DNA of 64,000 nucleotides, from the NCBI GenBank assembly GCA_037157565.1, contig JAZHRO010000056.1:29945501-30009500 (forward strand), written 5' to 3'. Below, piece by piece: positions 1 through 10,320 of this stretch. The stretch is from Thalassia testudinum (lineage: Eukaryota > Streptophyta > Magnoliopsida > Alismatales > Hydrocharitaceae). A program made the position numbers and the translations under genes. The notes beneath the pieces were generated by a model, which had not been told where the DNA came from, searched no databases, and saw only the letters and a list, made by a program, of their open reading frames with translations. Within the stretch, counting starts at the first letter, position 1. Every line of letters begins with the position of its first letter.

Positions 1-4
1 AAAC

Positions 5-658
5 ATGGAAAGGCTTATGACAAACCCTAGCCAACTCACGCCAAATGACTCTACTTCCCAAGCTTCTGAATGCTCCATGTGCAATGGCAATACGCATGCT
101 ACTGTGGATTGTCATTTGGCCTCCCAATTCCCTGACCTTGCACAGGCAAACCTGAATGCCGCCCAAGGGTTCCACCCCAGACCTCGTAATGACCCATTTT
201 CAAACACTTATATTCAGGGATGGAGGAACCACCCCAATTTTTCATGGAGACAGGGGAATGTCTCTAATTCAGGGAATTACAGACCCCAACCCTTTCAGAG
301 TCAATAGTATAATCAACCTCCTATGACCTCCCAACCATCCAAGACTTTCAAGATGGATGAGCTTAAAGCCATGCAGGAGAATCAAAGTATGATCATCCAA
401 TCCCATGACAAGGCAATCAATGAGATGAAATCACAAATTGGACACCTTGTCGAGGCCATGAGTAAAAGAGAGACTGGGAAGCTTCCCAGTTATTTTGAGG
501 AGAACCCTAAAGGGAAAGGGATTGTCTTTAGGGAGCAAGCCCAGGTGGTGACTATTATGAGGAGTGGAAAAGAACTTTTCAAACCCGATGCTCCTATAGT
601 CCCACCTTCTAAAAAACCATCCACCTCGACTTTTGACCTCACTGGAGAAGAGTAGCCC
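5..658 (+). pseudogene. gag: gag, C-terminal part with CCHC zinc knuckle (decayed)
   Basis: This is the nucleocapsid end of a retrotransposon Gag, which binds element RNA in the virus-like particle. Residues C23, C26, H31 and C36 (counting from position 5) form a CX2CX4HX4C knuckle. Downstream are a Pro/Asn/Gln-rich stretch, an amphipathic segment rich in Met, Gln and Glu (about 350-470), and the conserved 'MRSGKEL' segment that in this branch precedes the protease. A TAG at 305-307 interrupts the frame after a Gln-rich stretch, most simply a former CAG. The same frame closes at 656-658 and continues past it as spacer. The true start is outside the window. Confidence 0.85.
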
Positions 659-685
659 AACTCTTCTCCTCTTGAAATCACCTCA

Positions 686-1455
686 TTGGAAAAGGTTGTC
701 CCCATTCCCCCTCTTACTCGACATGTCAACCCTTCCATCCAGAGACCTAGAGTGCCCTTTCCAAAGTGCTTATCTAACTTTGGGAAGACTTCTGCTGGCT
801 CATATGGAGCCAAAGATAGGATGGATGAAATAATGGAGACTTTCAAACAAGTGCAAATTAATCTGCCCTTGCTTGAAGCTATTAGATAGATTCCATCCTA
901 TGCCCGCTTTCTTAAGAACCTGTGCATGAAAAAGCGGCAATCAAGGAAACAGGTCCGATCAAAAGTTGTCCTGCCTGATTCTGTTAGCTCAATTATACAA
1001 TATGGGACACACTCGAAACATAAGGACCCAGGAGCCCCATACATCTCAGTGGTCGTTGGCGACCTAAAAATAGACGAGGCTCTGCTTAATCTGGGTGCGA
1101 GGGTGAACATCCTTCCGAGCTATGTATATGAACAACTTGGAGGAGGCAATCTGAAGCTTCCCCTGTAATCCTCCAAGTTGCAGACCGTTCTTTAAAGACA
1201 CCACGGGGTCTTCTGTAAAATGTCCTCGTGAGAGTGGAGGATTTCTTTTTCCCCGTTGACTTTTTAGTACTGGACACTAACCCTACCAACAAACCAACCA
1301 AGCCCTCCATCATCTTGGGCCACCCTTTTCTTGAGACTTCTAATGCTTCAATTAACTATCACACTGGGGCGTTAAAAATGGGCTTTGGGAGTAGGAAATT
1401 TCAGCTAAATGTGTTCAATGCTTATAAACAAGCTGGATTTGAGGATTGTTCCTAA
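686..1455 (+). pseudogene. Gag-protease spacer and aspartic protease (decayed)
   Basis: The frame used by gag continues through 'LPLLEAI' and 'ARFLKNLC' (about 860-930), segments that precede the protease in related elements here. The active-site region at about 1075-1130 reads ALLNLGARVNILP where relatives have LLDLGASINL, so the catalytic Asp is replaced by Asn. A stop at about 1168 and a frame change lead into 'FFFPVDFLVLD' and 'IILGHPFLE' (1240-1335), the flap-to-C-terminal part of the retropepsin fold. The enzyme would have cleaved the Gag-Pol polyprotein. It is inactive here by active-site mutation and frameshift. Confidence 0.85.
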
Positions 1456-1526
1456 GTTGAGGTGGTAGATGATCTCATTGAGGAGACAACTCCTAAAATT
1501 TTTGTGATGACCCCCTTCAGCATGTC

Positions 1527-3311
1527 ATGTTAAATGAGCATTCCCATCTCTGGGAGGAATGTGAAGGGGATGTGCTAGAACTTGAGGAATTGCTTGGAGT
1601 TTCTACTGAGTCTCTTTCCCCATCATGTTTGCCTAAGGTAGATCTGCTACCTGAGATGGGGACTTCTATTATGAAACCGTCAACCATACAAGCCCTCCAT
1701 CTTGAACTGAAACCCTTCCCCGACTCTCTCAAGTATGTATTCTTTGGGCCAAATGATACTCTCCCTGTAATCATCTCATCTGCACTATCTAAAGTGCAAG
1801 AGGGAGCCTTGTTAAACTACTTATAAAGTCATAAGGAAGCCATAGCTTGGATGATTGCTGATATGAAGGGTATTGACTCTACGCTCTGCATGCATCACAT
1901 TTATACTGATGATTCCATCAAACCCTTTTGAGACATGAAGAGACGTCTTAACCCCAACATGAGGGAAGTTGTTAAAAAGGAGATTCTAAAGCGTTTGGAT
2001 GCTGGGATCATTTATCCCATCACAGATAGCAAATGGGTTAGTCCAATACATGTGGTGCCAAAGAAGGCAGGCTTCACTATAGAAACAAATGACTAGGGTG
2101 AACAAGTGGTGACCAGACCCTCAACTGGTTGGAGGGTCTGCATTGACTACCGCAAACTGAACACTGCTACCCAGAAGGATCACTTGCCATTGCTCTTTAT
2201 TAATCAAATCTTTCAGAGATTGGCAAGGAACAAGTATTTCTGCTTTTTAGATGGAAATTCTGAGTACAACCAGGTTGCAGTCTTCCCTGATGATAAGGAT
2301 AAGAGAACATTCACTAGTCCTTACGGCACTTTTGCATTCATGCGTATGCCGTTTGGATTATGTAATGCACCTGCAACTTTCCAGCGGTGCATGATGTCCA
2401 TTTTCTTGGACATGATTGACGAGTGCATCGGGGTTTTTATGGATGACTTCTCCATTTACGACTCATCTTTCGACCAATGTCTCCTGCACTTAGAGAATGT
2501 GCTGAAAATATGTAAGGAGACTGGTTTAGTCCTCAGCTTGGAGAAAAGCCACTTCATGGTATAGAAAGGCATTGTACTTGGGCATGTTGTGTCTAAAAGG
2601 GGCTTGGAAGTAGATAAGGCTAAAGTTGATTCTATTTCCAAACTTCCATTGCCCACGAATGTCAAATAGATTAGATCCTTTCAGGGTCATTCAGGTTTTT
2701 ATAGGCGATTCATTAAGAATTTTAGCAAAATTTCTAGGCCACTTTGCAACTTATTGGCGAAGGAATCTTCCTTCGATTTTGATTCAAAGTGTGCCGAGGC
2801 TTTTCATACACTAAAGGAGGCCTTAACCTCTGTGCCTATTCTTCAAGCTCCTGACTGGACACTCCCATTTAAGTTGATGTGTGATGCTTCAAATTATGTA
2901 GTGGGAGCTGTTCTTGAATAGAGGGTTGAGGGAAAACGACATGTGCTTCATTATGCTAGGAAGACTTTAATTAAACCACAACAAAACTACACAGTCATTG
3001 AAAAGGAATTACTTGCTGTAGTTTTTGCTTTGGAGAAGTTTAGGTCTTATCTTCTTGGATCCAAGGTGGTCATTTTTGCTGACCATGCGGCAGTGAAACA
3101 TCTCATTGCCAAGAAAGACTCTAAGCCATGTTTAATTAGATGGATTCTACTCCTTCAAGAGTTTGACTTGGAGATTCATGAAACGAAAGTAGTGGAAAAT
3201 GTGGTGGCTGACCACCTGTCTCGCCTTCCCATTGATGACTCTCAATCTAGAGACATCTGCGAGACATTTCCCGATGAAACCCGTATGGTGGTAACACCGA
3301 CTTCACCCTAG
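1527..3311 (+). pseudogene. pol: Reverse transcriptase and RNase H (decayed)
   Basis: One frame carries the polymerase from the linker (ELKPFPDSLKYVF, about 1710) through RT to RNase H. RT landmarks are 'RRLNPNM' (about 1945), WRVCIDYRKLN (about 2130), 'FGLCNAPATFQRCM' (about 2350) and the catalytic FMDD (about 2437-2448). RNase H landmarks are CDASNYVVGAVL (about 2880), '[14 protein letters not shown]' (about 3000) and the DHAAVKHL segment (about 3080), ending at '[10 protein letters not shown]'. At least six stops break the frame; most sit where relatives have Gln. The FMDD box is intact, but the protein cannot be made in full. Confidence 0.92.
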
Positions 3312-4591
3312 CATGCGGATACATTTAACTACTTGGTCACTGGAGAAACCCCTGGCTCTTGGGATGCACAAAAATGGAAGCGATTCATTTCCCATGCTAG
3401 ATTCTTTCATTGGGAAGAGCTAGAATTATTTCATATTGGATAAGACCAAGTTTGGAGACGATGTGTGCCTGAAGAAGAGCAACAAAGTGTGTTGAGATTT
3501 TGCCATGAGCTTCATTGTGGAGGAGACTTTGGTGCTAAGAAAATAACTTTTAAGCTTCTCCAATCTAGTTTTTGGTGGCCTTCTTTATTTAAGGATTCCC
3601 ATTACTTTACTAAGGTCTGTCTCAAATGTCAATAGACTGGAATGATTAGGAAGGGGAATGAGATGCCCTAACACGCTATCCAACCTGTGGAAATTTTTGA
3701 TGTTTGTGGGATAGACTTCATGGGTCCCTTCCCTTCGTACCATGGATTTGAATATATCTTGGTGGTAGTGGATTACGTCTCCAAGTGGATAGAGGCATTC
3801 CTACACGCACAAATGACCACTCTGTGATCTTGAAATTTGTGAAGGCCAATATCATATCTCGCTTTGGCTACCCCAAGATGATTATAAGTGACGGGGGACC
3901 TCATTTCTAGAATCATCATTTCAATCAGCTACTTAGGAGTCTGGGACTAACTCACAAGATTGCTACCCATTATCACCCTCAGATAAGTGGCCAGGTTGAA
4001 GTCTCAAATAGGGAGCTCAAGAATATTTTAGAAAAGACTGTTAACCAAGATAGGAAGGACTAGACCCAAAAGCTCGATGATGCTTTATGGGCTTATTGAA
4101 CAGCCTACAAAACCCCTTTGGGTATGTCTCCCTTCTAGATTGTGTATGGGAAAGCGTGCCACTTACCCATTGAACTTCAACATAGGGCACTTTAGGCTAT
4201 CTGAAGTGTTAACATGGATTTAGAGCAAGCTGGTAAAGCACGTTTACTGGAGTTGACTGAGCTTGAGGAGTTGAGGAATGATGCTTATGACACCTCCCAA
4301 GCTTATAAAGAGAGAACTAAGGTCTTGCATGACAAGTACATCCTTAAAAAGACCTTTGAGCCCAACCAACAAGTCTGGCTTTTCAATTCCAGACTTAAGT
4401 TGTTTCATGGAAAATTGAAATCACGTTGGGATGGGCCTTATATTGTCACCAAATTATTTCCGAATGGGGCTATGGGGATCAAGAATCCTTCCTCTTCAGC
4501 ACCACCCTTCATCGTCAACAGCCAACGATTAAAACCTTATGTAACTTTGGATGGCCAGCTAGTTGACGAGGTCACTCTTGAGGAGCCTTAG
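3312..4591 (+). pseudogene. Integrase (decayed)
   Basis: The N-terminal zinc domain is visible as FCHELHCGG (about 3500) followed by a CLKCQ pair (about 3615-3630). The catalytic core follows with GIDFMGPFP (about 3710), IISDGGPHF (about 3880) and SNRELKNIL (about 4010), giving the D, D and E positions. A one- or two-base loss at about 3798 shifts the frame. Stops occur where relatives have Arg, Trp and Gln. The intact stretch at 4214-4591 carries the C-terminal domain with WDGPYIVTKLFP and 'NSQRLKPY', a GPY/F-like module. It ends in an acidic tail with no chromodomain. Confidence 0.9.
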
Positions 4592-4641
4592 CTCCTTTCT
4601 CTTCCGCCTTAGGTAATATCTTCCCTTGGTCATTCTACTTT

Positions 4642-4678
4642 CAATGAGGACATTGTTTGAACAAGGCATGGGGGGATA
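4642..4678 (+). promoter_or_regulatory. Internal polypurine-tract-like motif
   Basis: The sequence contains AATGAGGACATTG and then GGCATGGGGGGATAGG, 50 bp after the integrase stop. GGCATGGGGG recurs in the polypurine tract directly before the 3' LTR (5886-5895). Equivalent internal motifs occur in the F, E, B and both A elements. A role as a second plus-strand primer is inference. Confidence 0.55.
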
Positions 4679-5324
4679 GGACCTAAGGCATCTGTACATA
4701 GCATTTATACATAGTGCATTTATGCATTTAGTTTAAATATTCTGCATTGCATACACTTGATCGTAAAAAAGAAGAAAAAAAAACATTTTACATCATTGAG
4801 CTTAACTGGCTGAGCCCTGCATTCTTAGGCAGACCAGAACTTTAGGTTAGACTATGTTGACTTTGGGTGTTTGAGTTTAGAAGCTAAGTTGAAGTACTAG
4901 CTCTAGACCTTTACGGTCCTTTGCGGACTTAAAAACTCAAGTAGGAGTTAAGTTGCAGACCATTCCTCGAGAGGTTGAGGAAGGAAAGCTAGGGATTGAG
5001 TTAAAGCCTGGGTAGTATCCGGTGTCTTTTTCTACCTTTTGGTTTATGGGTCCTCGTAACCAAACATCCATAATTCACACACACTTGGTCTTGCGTAAAT
5101 TGTGATCACCTTAATTTTTTTTTTTGGAGAAAAGTTTTGGTTCTCTTAGTTTTGACTTAGGAGAAGCTTGAAAGCACAAGTTGATTGGAAGAGTTCCTGC
5201 CGCAGGAGAGGTTGAGTACATACTCAACTTGAGGATGCGATGATAACATGTCACCTCCTTAGCACTTGTCTCTTAGGATATCAATCCTACTGGGGGCATG
5301 TAAGCGCATTGTGTGGTTCAGGTA

Positions 5325-5461
5325 CCATGGGCAGCCCTATCTGGAAGAGCCCATTGCCATAGGCCTAAATTCGCTTTAGAAATCCATGGGCGATACTATC
5401 TCGAAGTGTTGATTACCAAGAGTTCTTAGGGTCGCTATGGTTGGTGCTGTCTCAAAGCATC
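5325..5461 (+). repeat. Three diverged copies of a 25-30-bp motif
   Basis: Copies begin at about 5325, 5383 and 5432. They share a core of (C)CATGGG or CTATGG, a short spacer, CTATCT or CTGTCT, and GAAG or AAAG. Related motifs occur in the 3' noncoding regions of the E (two copies) and F (one copy) elements. Confidence 0.5.
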
Positions 5462-5880
5462 AAAAGCTAGGCATCCTTTGAGGTTCAGTGATGGGGACAA
5501 TGAATCCGACATAGACCGTGCCGATAGCTTATCTAAGGTTAGACTTAGAGGAATCAAACAAAAAAAATTATATATTAAAAAAAAGGTCTCTTTCCTACTC
5601 TTTCTTGGTTGGCAATCAAACCAACCTTAAATAACTCAGACCAATGCACATGCACAAATGCTTTAATCTCTAGGACCAATAAACCCTAGGATAGAGTTAG
5701 AAATCAAAGAAACTTGTGCCTGCAACTCATCTTTAGCCGACCTAGTTTGTAACTTAGCAATTACTTAGGAGCCTTAGGTCTAAAGTATGAACTTAACATG
5801 TTCTAAAGGAAGACCATTTGGGTTCGCTAGTCCACTTGAAGAGTTGGGTTGTTGCTTCAATTTGCTAGGGACTAGCAAAA

Positions 5881-5898
5881 ACTAGGCATGGGGGCATT
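5881..5898 (+). promoter_or_regulatory. Polypurine tract before the 3' LTR
   Basis: ACTAGGCATGGGGGCATT abuts the TGATGAG start of the LTR. Its position and purine-rich composition fit the plus-strand primer. Similar tracts precede the 3' LTRs of every other element in this window. Confidence 0.8.
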
Positions 5899-7593
5899 TG
5901 ATGAGCCCATATTTGTGGGCTATTTATGTATTTTAATGCCTAGACATTAAGCTAACATGAACATTTATATAGCATACATTAATTTGTAAATAAGATAATA
6001 TAAATCTCATGCATTTCATGCATTGATAATATCATTTAGAATTTATTTAGAATATCATGCATTGAAATAGGTTGCATTACAATTGCTATTTTGAATTTAA
6101 CATAGAAGTTAAGATCTTACATATAAATAACCCAATAATCATTTTCCGTTATTTTTATTCTCTTCGTAGCAACGGCTTCTCATGCTGAATGCATGCCTTA
6201 ATTGCAAAGGAGAGTGCACGTCGTTGACGATCCCTCTTCTCCAACGCTTCTTCCACTCCATGATCCTACAACCATAAAAGAAGACCTTAATCACACCAGT
6301 AGGAGTAGGCCACCATCCCGACCCACCACTGTGCAAAAGCCCTTGAGCTTCTCCATTTCATGACCACCGGCCTCGACTGCGGCAGTTTGCTCCACCACCG
6401 TAGGCATGCGCAATGACAGGACATTCCACCAAATCGGAGCAATTGCATTACTGTGAGCACCTCAGTGTGCACCCCTCCACGCTGCAACAACAGCGTGCAG
6501 CACCACCCTCACCGCCATCAAAAGCAACCACATCCAGTTCTTCTCCCCCACGCCAATTAAGACGTCTGGGAATGATCCCAGACGTCTAACCTCCACCTTC
6601 CTCTTCATTTTTCCTTTCTCTATTTTTCCTCCACCAAAAATAACCCAAACACCAACAGCACCTTGCCACCCTCGCTGTGCTTCCACGTGCACCACCCTTC
6701 CCGTACGACCTGTGCACACACCAGCACGCTTCCAGCAGTTCGTGCGGCCTCATCACCCGCGGTAGCAGCCTTGACGCCGCACCACCTCCTCCAGTGCACA
6801 GCAACAGTAGCTGCCCTCCTCCAGTGCACCACCAGCGCCTGCACACCGTGCCAGCACCTCTGTGCACCCGCCCCTTTAGCGCCCTCGTTGACCACCATAG
6901 CTTCAGCACCTGCAGCCGCACGCCTTTCCAGACCTCTGCACCTCCTTCAGAAGTGAGTACCACTTCTCCGCACGTGGCTTGTAGTGCCTGTGCGCACTTG
7001 TAGTGCCCGTGCTCGCCTCCGCACTCCCTCCATCAAGCACAGCTAGCAGCAAGAGCTGCCAGAATCCACCCTTCGCCAGAGCTCCGTTCGGCCGACTCCG
7101 GCCATCTCGCAGCCTGCCACCACCACCACCGCGAAGCCCTCGCTTCGGCCAACCTAAACCCAGAAGGGCTCCTCCAACAAACCTCTCTCCTGTATGCGAG
7201 GTGGAGTGAGGTAGAAACCTCTATTTTTGGTTGACTTAGTATTTACATTTCATGCCATTGCCACAAAAATGATTTTTGATTTATGATTATTTTATTATGG
7301 TGATTTTTTGCAAAGAACCTCCATATTTCTTGTAAATGCAAAATCAGCTCATCTAATCATTGTTACATTGATCTAAAGGCAATTTTGATTCGATTTTTTA
7401 GGGAAATTAATCGTGGACATTTGGTTTTAACCCTTGCGAGTTTAAATAGGTCATTGCCTCCCTGTGAATATGACCCGCTCCTAATTGAGTTGTTATTTTA
7501 ATTGTTGATTAGTCTATTTTTCCACCACTTACACAGCAACAATGCATTATTTCATTTCCGAAACTTAATCGAAAGAGGGAAGTCGACTCGTTA
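5899..7593 (+). repeat. 3' LTR, family D
   Basis: The 1695-bp LTR begins TGATGAGCCC directly after the polypurine tract and ends GACTCGTTA. The first 35 bp hold an inverted repeat (AGCCCA and TGGGCT) like the starts of other LTRs here. A 28-bp palindrome with GACGTC cores lies at 6560-6587. The shared LTR motif, here TGCCTCCCTGTG then GACCCG, lies at about 7455-7480. The middle (6150-7200) is rich in CCACC and gives long chance ORFs on both strands that I do not regard as genes. The next five bases, GGGCA, are the presumed target duplication. Confidence 0.85.
6560..6587. repeat. Perfect palindrome with GACGTC cores
   Basis: Arms AGACGTCTGGGA (6560-6571) and TCCCAGACGTCT (6576-6587) flank the loop ATGA. 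Imperfect versions occur in the other family D LTRs at 12227-12254 and 13818-13845, and a variant in the family C LTR at 63120-63147. GACGTC contains the ACGT core bound by plant bZIP factors; a promoter role is inference. Confidence 0.8.
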
Positions 7594-8223
7594 GGGCATA
7601 TATGTAAGAAAATATGAAACATCAGGGTGTAGATATGAGAAATTGAGATTTTAAGGGTCAAAATGCAAACTAGGTCAAGATGGACTAATTTCGACCCAAA
7701 GAATCTAATGGTGAACTTGGATTTGAGTTTTGACCACGTTTGACTAAGTAAATTGCATAGAAGCCTAAATCAGGGTAAATTCCTATCAGAATCTCTATTT
7801 TTGGTCAAAATAGGTTCAGATGATCAAAGTGAAGGTACCAATCCTCTTATAATATTTTTCAATAGTTTTGAGGAGGTTTAGATTGAATTTATCTTGACCA
7901 AAACCCTTTCAGTTTGGGTGTGGCTGTTAATTAGGTTTTTTAGTACCATTTTCATTCTCAAAATGCATGAAACCTTGATTCAGTTATTCTGAGTCTACTT
8001 CTTAGTTTCTTTAGTTCATTTTACCTCTAATTATCCCCTAATCAACACCGTGGTTAGTCTGCATTTGTGATTGGATGTTAAAATATTAGAATTAACCCTA
8101 TTTTCCTATCTTCTTAGATCAATTCAATACGGATTTATGATCCTCAATTGATCATTTAGGAGCATTTATCATTGGATTTCAACTAATTCAAGAAAGTTAT
8201 GATGAATGATGGCATTACCATCA
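7594..8223 (-). repeat. Family E LTR fragment
   Basis: This stretch is homologous to 34540-35203, for example in the shared text around 'GTCAAGATGGA' and 'CCCAA(A)GAATCTAATGGTGAA'. Its right end GATGGCATTACCATCA matches the family E LTR start on the minus strand (TGATGGTAATGCCATCA, itself a hairpin). The left part is cut off by the D element. No polypurine tract follows at 8224, so this is a 5' LTR edge or a solo LTR. Confidence 0.7.
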
Positions 8224-9950
8224 CGTACTCTCAAAGGCCGTTGGCGAGCTCCGAAAGGCATGCATTCACGTTGGCAAAATTACAATGAAATCTCGTGAAT
8301 CCTTCACAATTGAGGGCAAATCCCACCTCTATTCAAGCTCTATCATGCTCTCATGAAGCTTTTAGCCAAGAATCAGCCAAAAATCCCTCTTCCCTTCTTC
8401 CTCCAACTATCTTCGACTTACGCTCCAGCGACCTCCTCAACCTCCATCCTCCGGCCATCCAATAGTCAAATTAGATGGCCCACTATTATTCTCTCTTATC
8501 CACTTCTAGTGGACATAGCTAGGAGCTCCTATCTTCGTCATCATTACTGTTCTGCCTCATTGGAGAGTTCACCTCCCTCGGCTCTGGCAAGCTACCCCAG
8601 TGAGGAATCATTCCCTCTTCATCCAATTAGTTAGGTCATCTTGTCCCTCTTGCTTCTTATAATAGCTTAAACCCCTTAGGTTCTAGATTCCACCTTACAA
8701 CCATGCTCTTCCCCCTCGACTTCTCCTCCTCTGACCATGACTCCGACGTGATCGTACGCACGCCACCAACCATCAAACAACACTCTACCACCATCAAAAG
8801 TTTCCTCCTGATCTGTAGATCAAAAACCCGAAAGAAATTTGGTGATTTGACCTATGGATCTACACGTTGGATGACCCATGCTACCATCGACCATCTTGAT
8901 GTTGTTTAGCTACGTCTATCCACCATTCATCAAATCACGACTGCCATAAACTCCATCACATCAAGGCGATGCTTCCCAGCTATTTGACTTGCGCCGTAGG
9001 GCCATATTTCTTATTTAGGTACTTCACGCCGTCCCTGCCATCACCACCGATTCGCCGCCACAATCCGTCGCTATTCGACATCCACCAACCCCGATTAAAC
9101 CTCTAGCAGCTACGGACGGACACCATAAATTTGTTTGGGACTTCAATTAAGAAGAACAACCTAGCAAGTAGCTTAATTACTCAGGGCAACCCAGTTTTTG
9201 CACACGCGAAGAGAAAGGCACAATAGTGCCACATCATGGAAAGAGGCTTCAAAAATTGATATATATTGATTTGTCTCCATTGGCTTATCACCATAGAGGT
9301 AGGGGGTCAGGTCCCCACTCTCACGTGCACGCCACATGCTCGTCCATGCCTATGTGAGTGTGGGGCCTATGTTGAATTGGATTTGGGTCTAATCTATGAA
9401 CAAGGTTTGATCTGGGATTAGGGAGTGACATTGTGAGGAAGTGGGGTGGGTGTTGCCCTCAGGAATCTTGCCTAGGGACTTCGGAGAATTTTTGAGTAGT
9501 TTGAGTTGGGATAGTTAAGCCATCTATGGGTGATCACAAACGTCTAATTTGTAAAAAATTGAGTAGATTTGAGAATTTACTAAGTGCTAAGAAATTAAGA
9601 AGAGTCTGATGATGATTGGGAATTGAGCCAAGTGTTAAAGGCTTAATTGGTGGTTTCAACCACCATTTTTTGGGGCTCTTTATTATATTTTTGTTATTTG
9701 ACTCTTGAGATACAATGGGGCTATTTATTGAATATACTTGTGATTGATTATGCATTGCATATCATTATTGTGACTTGTTTATTGTGCTCATATTTACCTC
9801 ATTTATAATTGATTAGTGGATTGAATTCCAATTTTGCTCCATACGAACGACCTTGGAACTCACAATTTTTCAAGAACTATAAATTTAAGTGTTGTTACGC
9901 TTTTTATTGCCTATACTACGATGCGTCTCTTTTCTACAAATCGTAGAAGT
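8224..9950 (+). repeat. LTR-like remnant, plus orientation
   Basis: No gene is recognisable; the ORFs at 8353-8634 and 8703-8909 are CCTCC-rich and resemble nothing. At about 9832-9855, TTGCTCC then GAACGACC matches the shared LTR motif in plus orientation. About 65 bp further, CTATACTACGATGCGT (about 9914) matches, in inverse orientation, CTATACTACGATGCAT of the piece at 10321. The left edge is unclear. I read it as an old LTR whose 3' end lies near 9940-9960. Confidence 0.4.
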
Positions 9951-10320
9951 GCTCCAATACTTTATTGAAAAACAAAATATGTTTTATTGGAAATAATCTC
10001 TCTACTCTTAAAGAGAACTCAAATAAACTAGTGGGTGACTTTACTAAAATAACTAAAGGTAAGAATAGGATACTAAAAATTGGCCTAATCATGCATACAC
10101 TAAGAGGAAGTTTTATGCAGAATGACCAAAAGGTTGGAATCCAGGTAGATCAAAACCTTTGATGAGAAAAACTATCCCAAGAGGACACAAGAAAATGTGG
10201 GTTCCAAGATCTTTTGTTAATTCATGTTTTGTAGAATTTAGTTGGATCCATGGAGCTACCTATTTGGGCTTCAGGAAGGATGACTCAAGGTACTTTGATT
10301 ATAGTGAAATCGTCGTTGTT
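9951..10320 (+). other. Unassigned stretch between two LTR-like remnants
   Basis: The stretch holds one short ORF (9965-10162) of low-complexity Lys/Asn character. Near 10150-10210 one frame reads 'GHKKMWVPRS', reminiscent of the 'KKxWVPK' segment before the protease in Ty1/Copia polyproteins. The match is too short to call, and I see no gene with confidence. Confidence 0.25.

Larger units (their letters stand above)
4592..5880 (+). other. 3' noncoding region of the D element
   Basis: About 1.3 kb between the integrase stop and the polypurine tract has no convincing coding potential on either strand. It holds an internal purine-rich motif at 4642-4678 and three related copies of a 25-30-bp motif at 5325-5461. 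The other elements in the window have a region of similar length and organisation, so it appears to be a conserved noncoding part of the element. Confidence 0.75.
1..7593 (+). mobile_element. Family D Ty3/Gypsy (Athila/Tat-like) element, 3' portion
   Basis: The window opens inside gag and runs in sense order through protease, RT, RNase H and integrase to a 3' noncoding region, a polypurine tract and a 3' LTR. The 5' LTR and gag start lie outside the window. The coding frame changes at least three times and has more than ten in-frame stops, so the copy is dead. No chromodomain follows the integrase, and the RT and protease signatures match the Athila/Tat branch. The LTR ends in GACTCGTTA, a decayed form of the GACTCGTCA and GACCGTCA ends of the two solo LTRs of this family. 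It is followed by GGGCA, the likely target duplication, whose partner is off-window. Confidence 0.9.

Noticed and set aside
305..307. Programmed read-through of the TAG in gag
   Set aside because: The stop lies within the nucleocapsid region rather than at a gag-pol boundary, and many similar stops occur through pol, so decay is the simpler explanation.
4214..4591. Chromodomain after the integrase
   Set aside because: The tail after the GPY/F-like module is short and acidic, without the aromatic cage pattern of a chromodomain.
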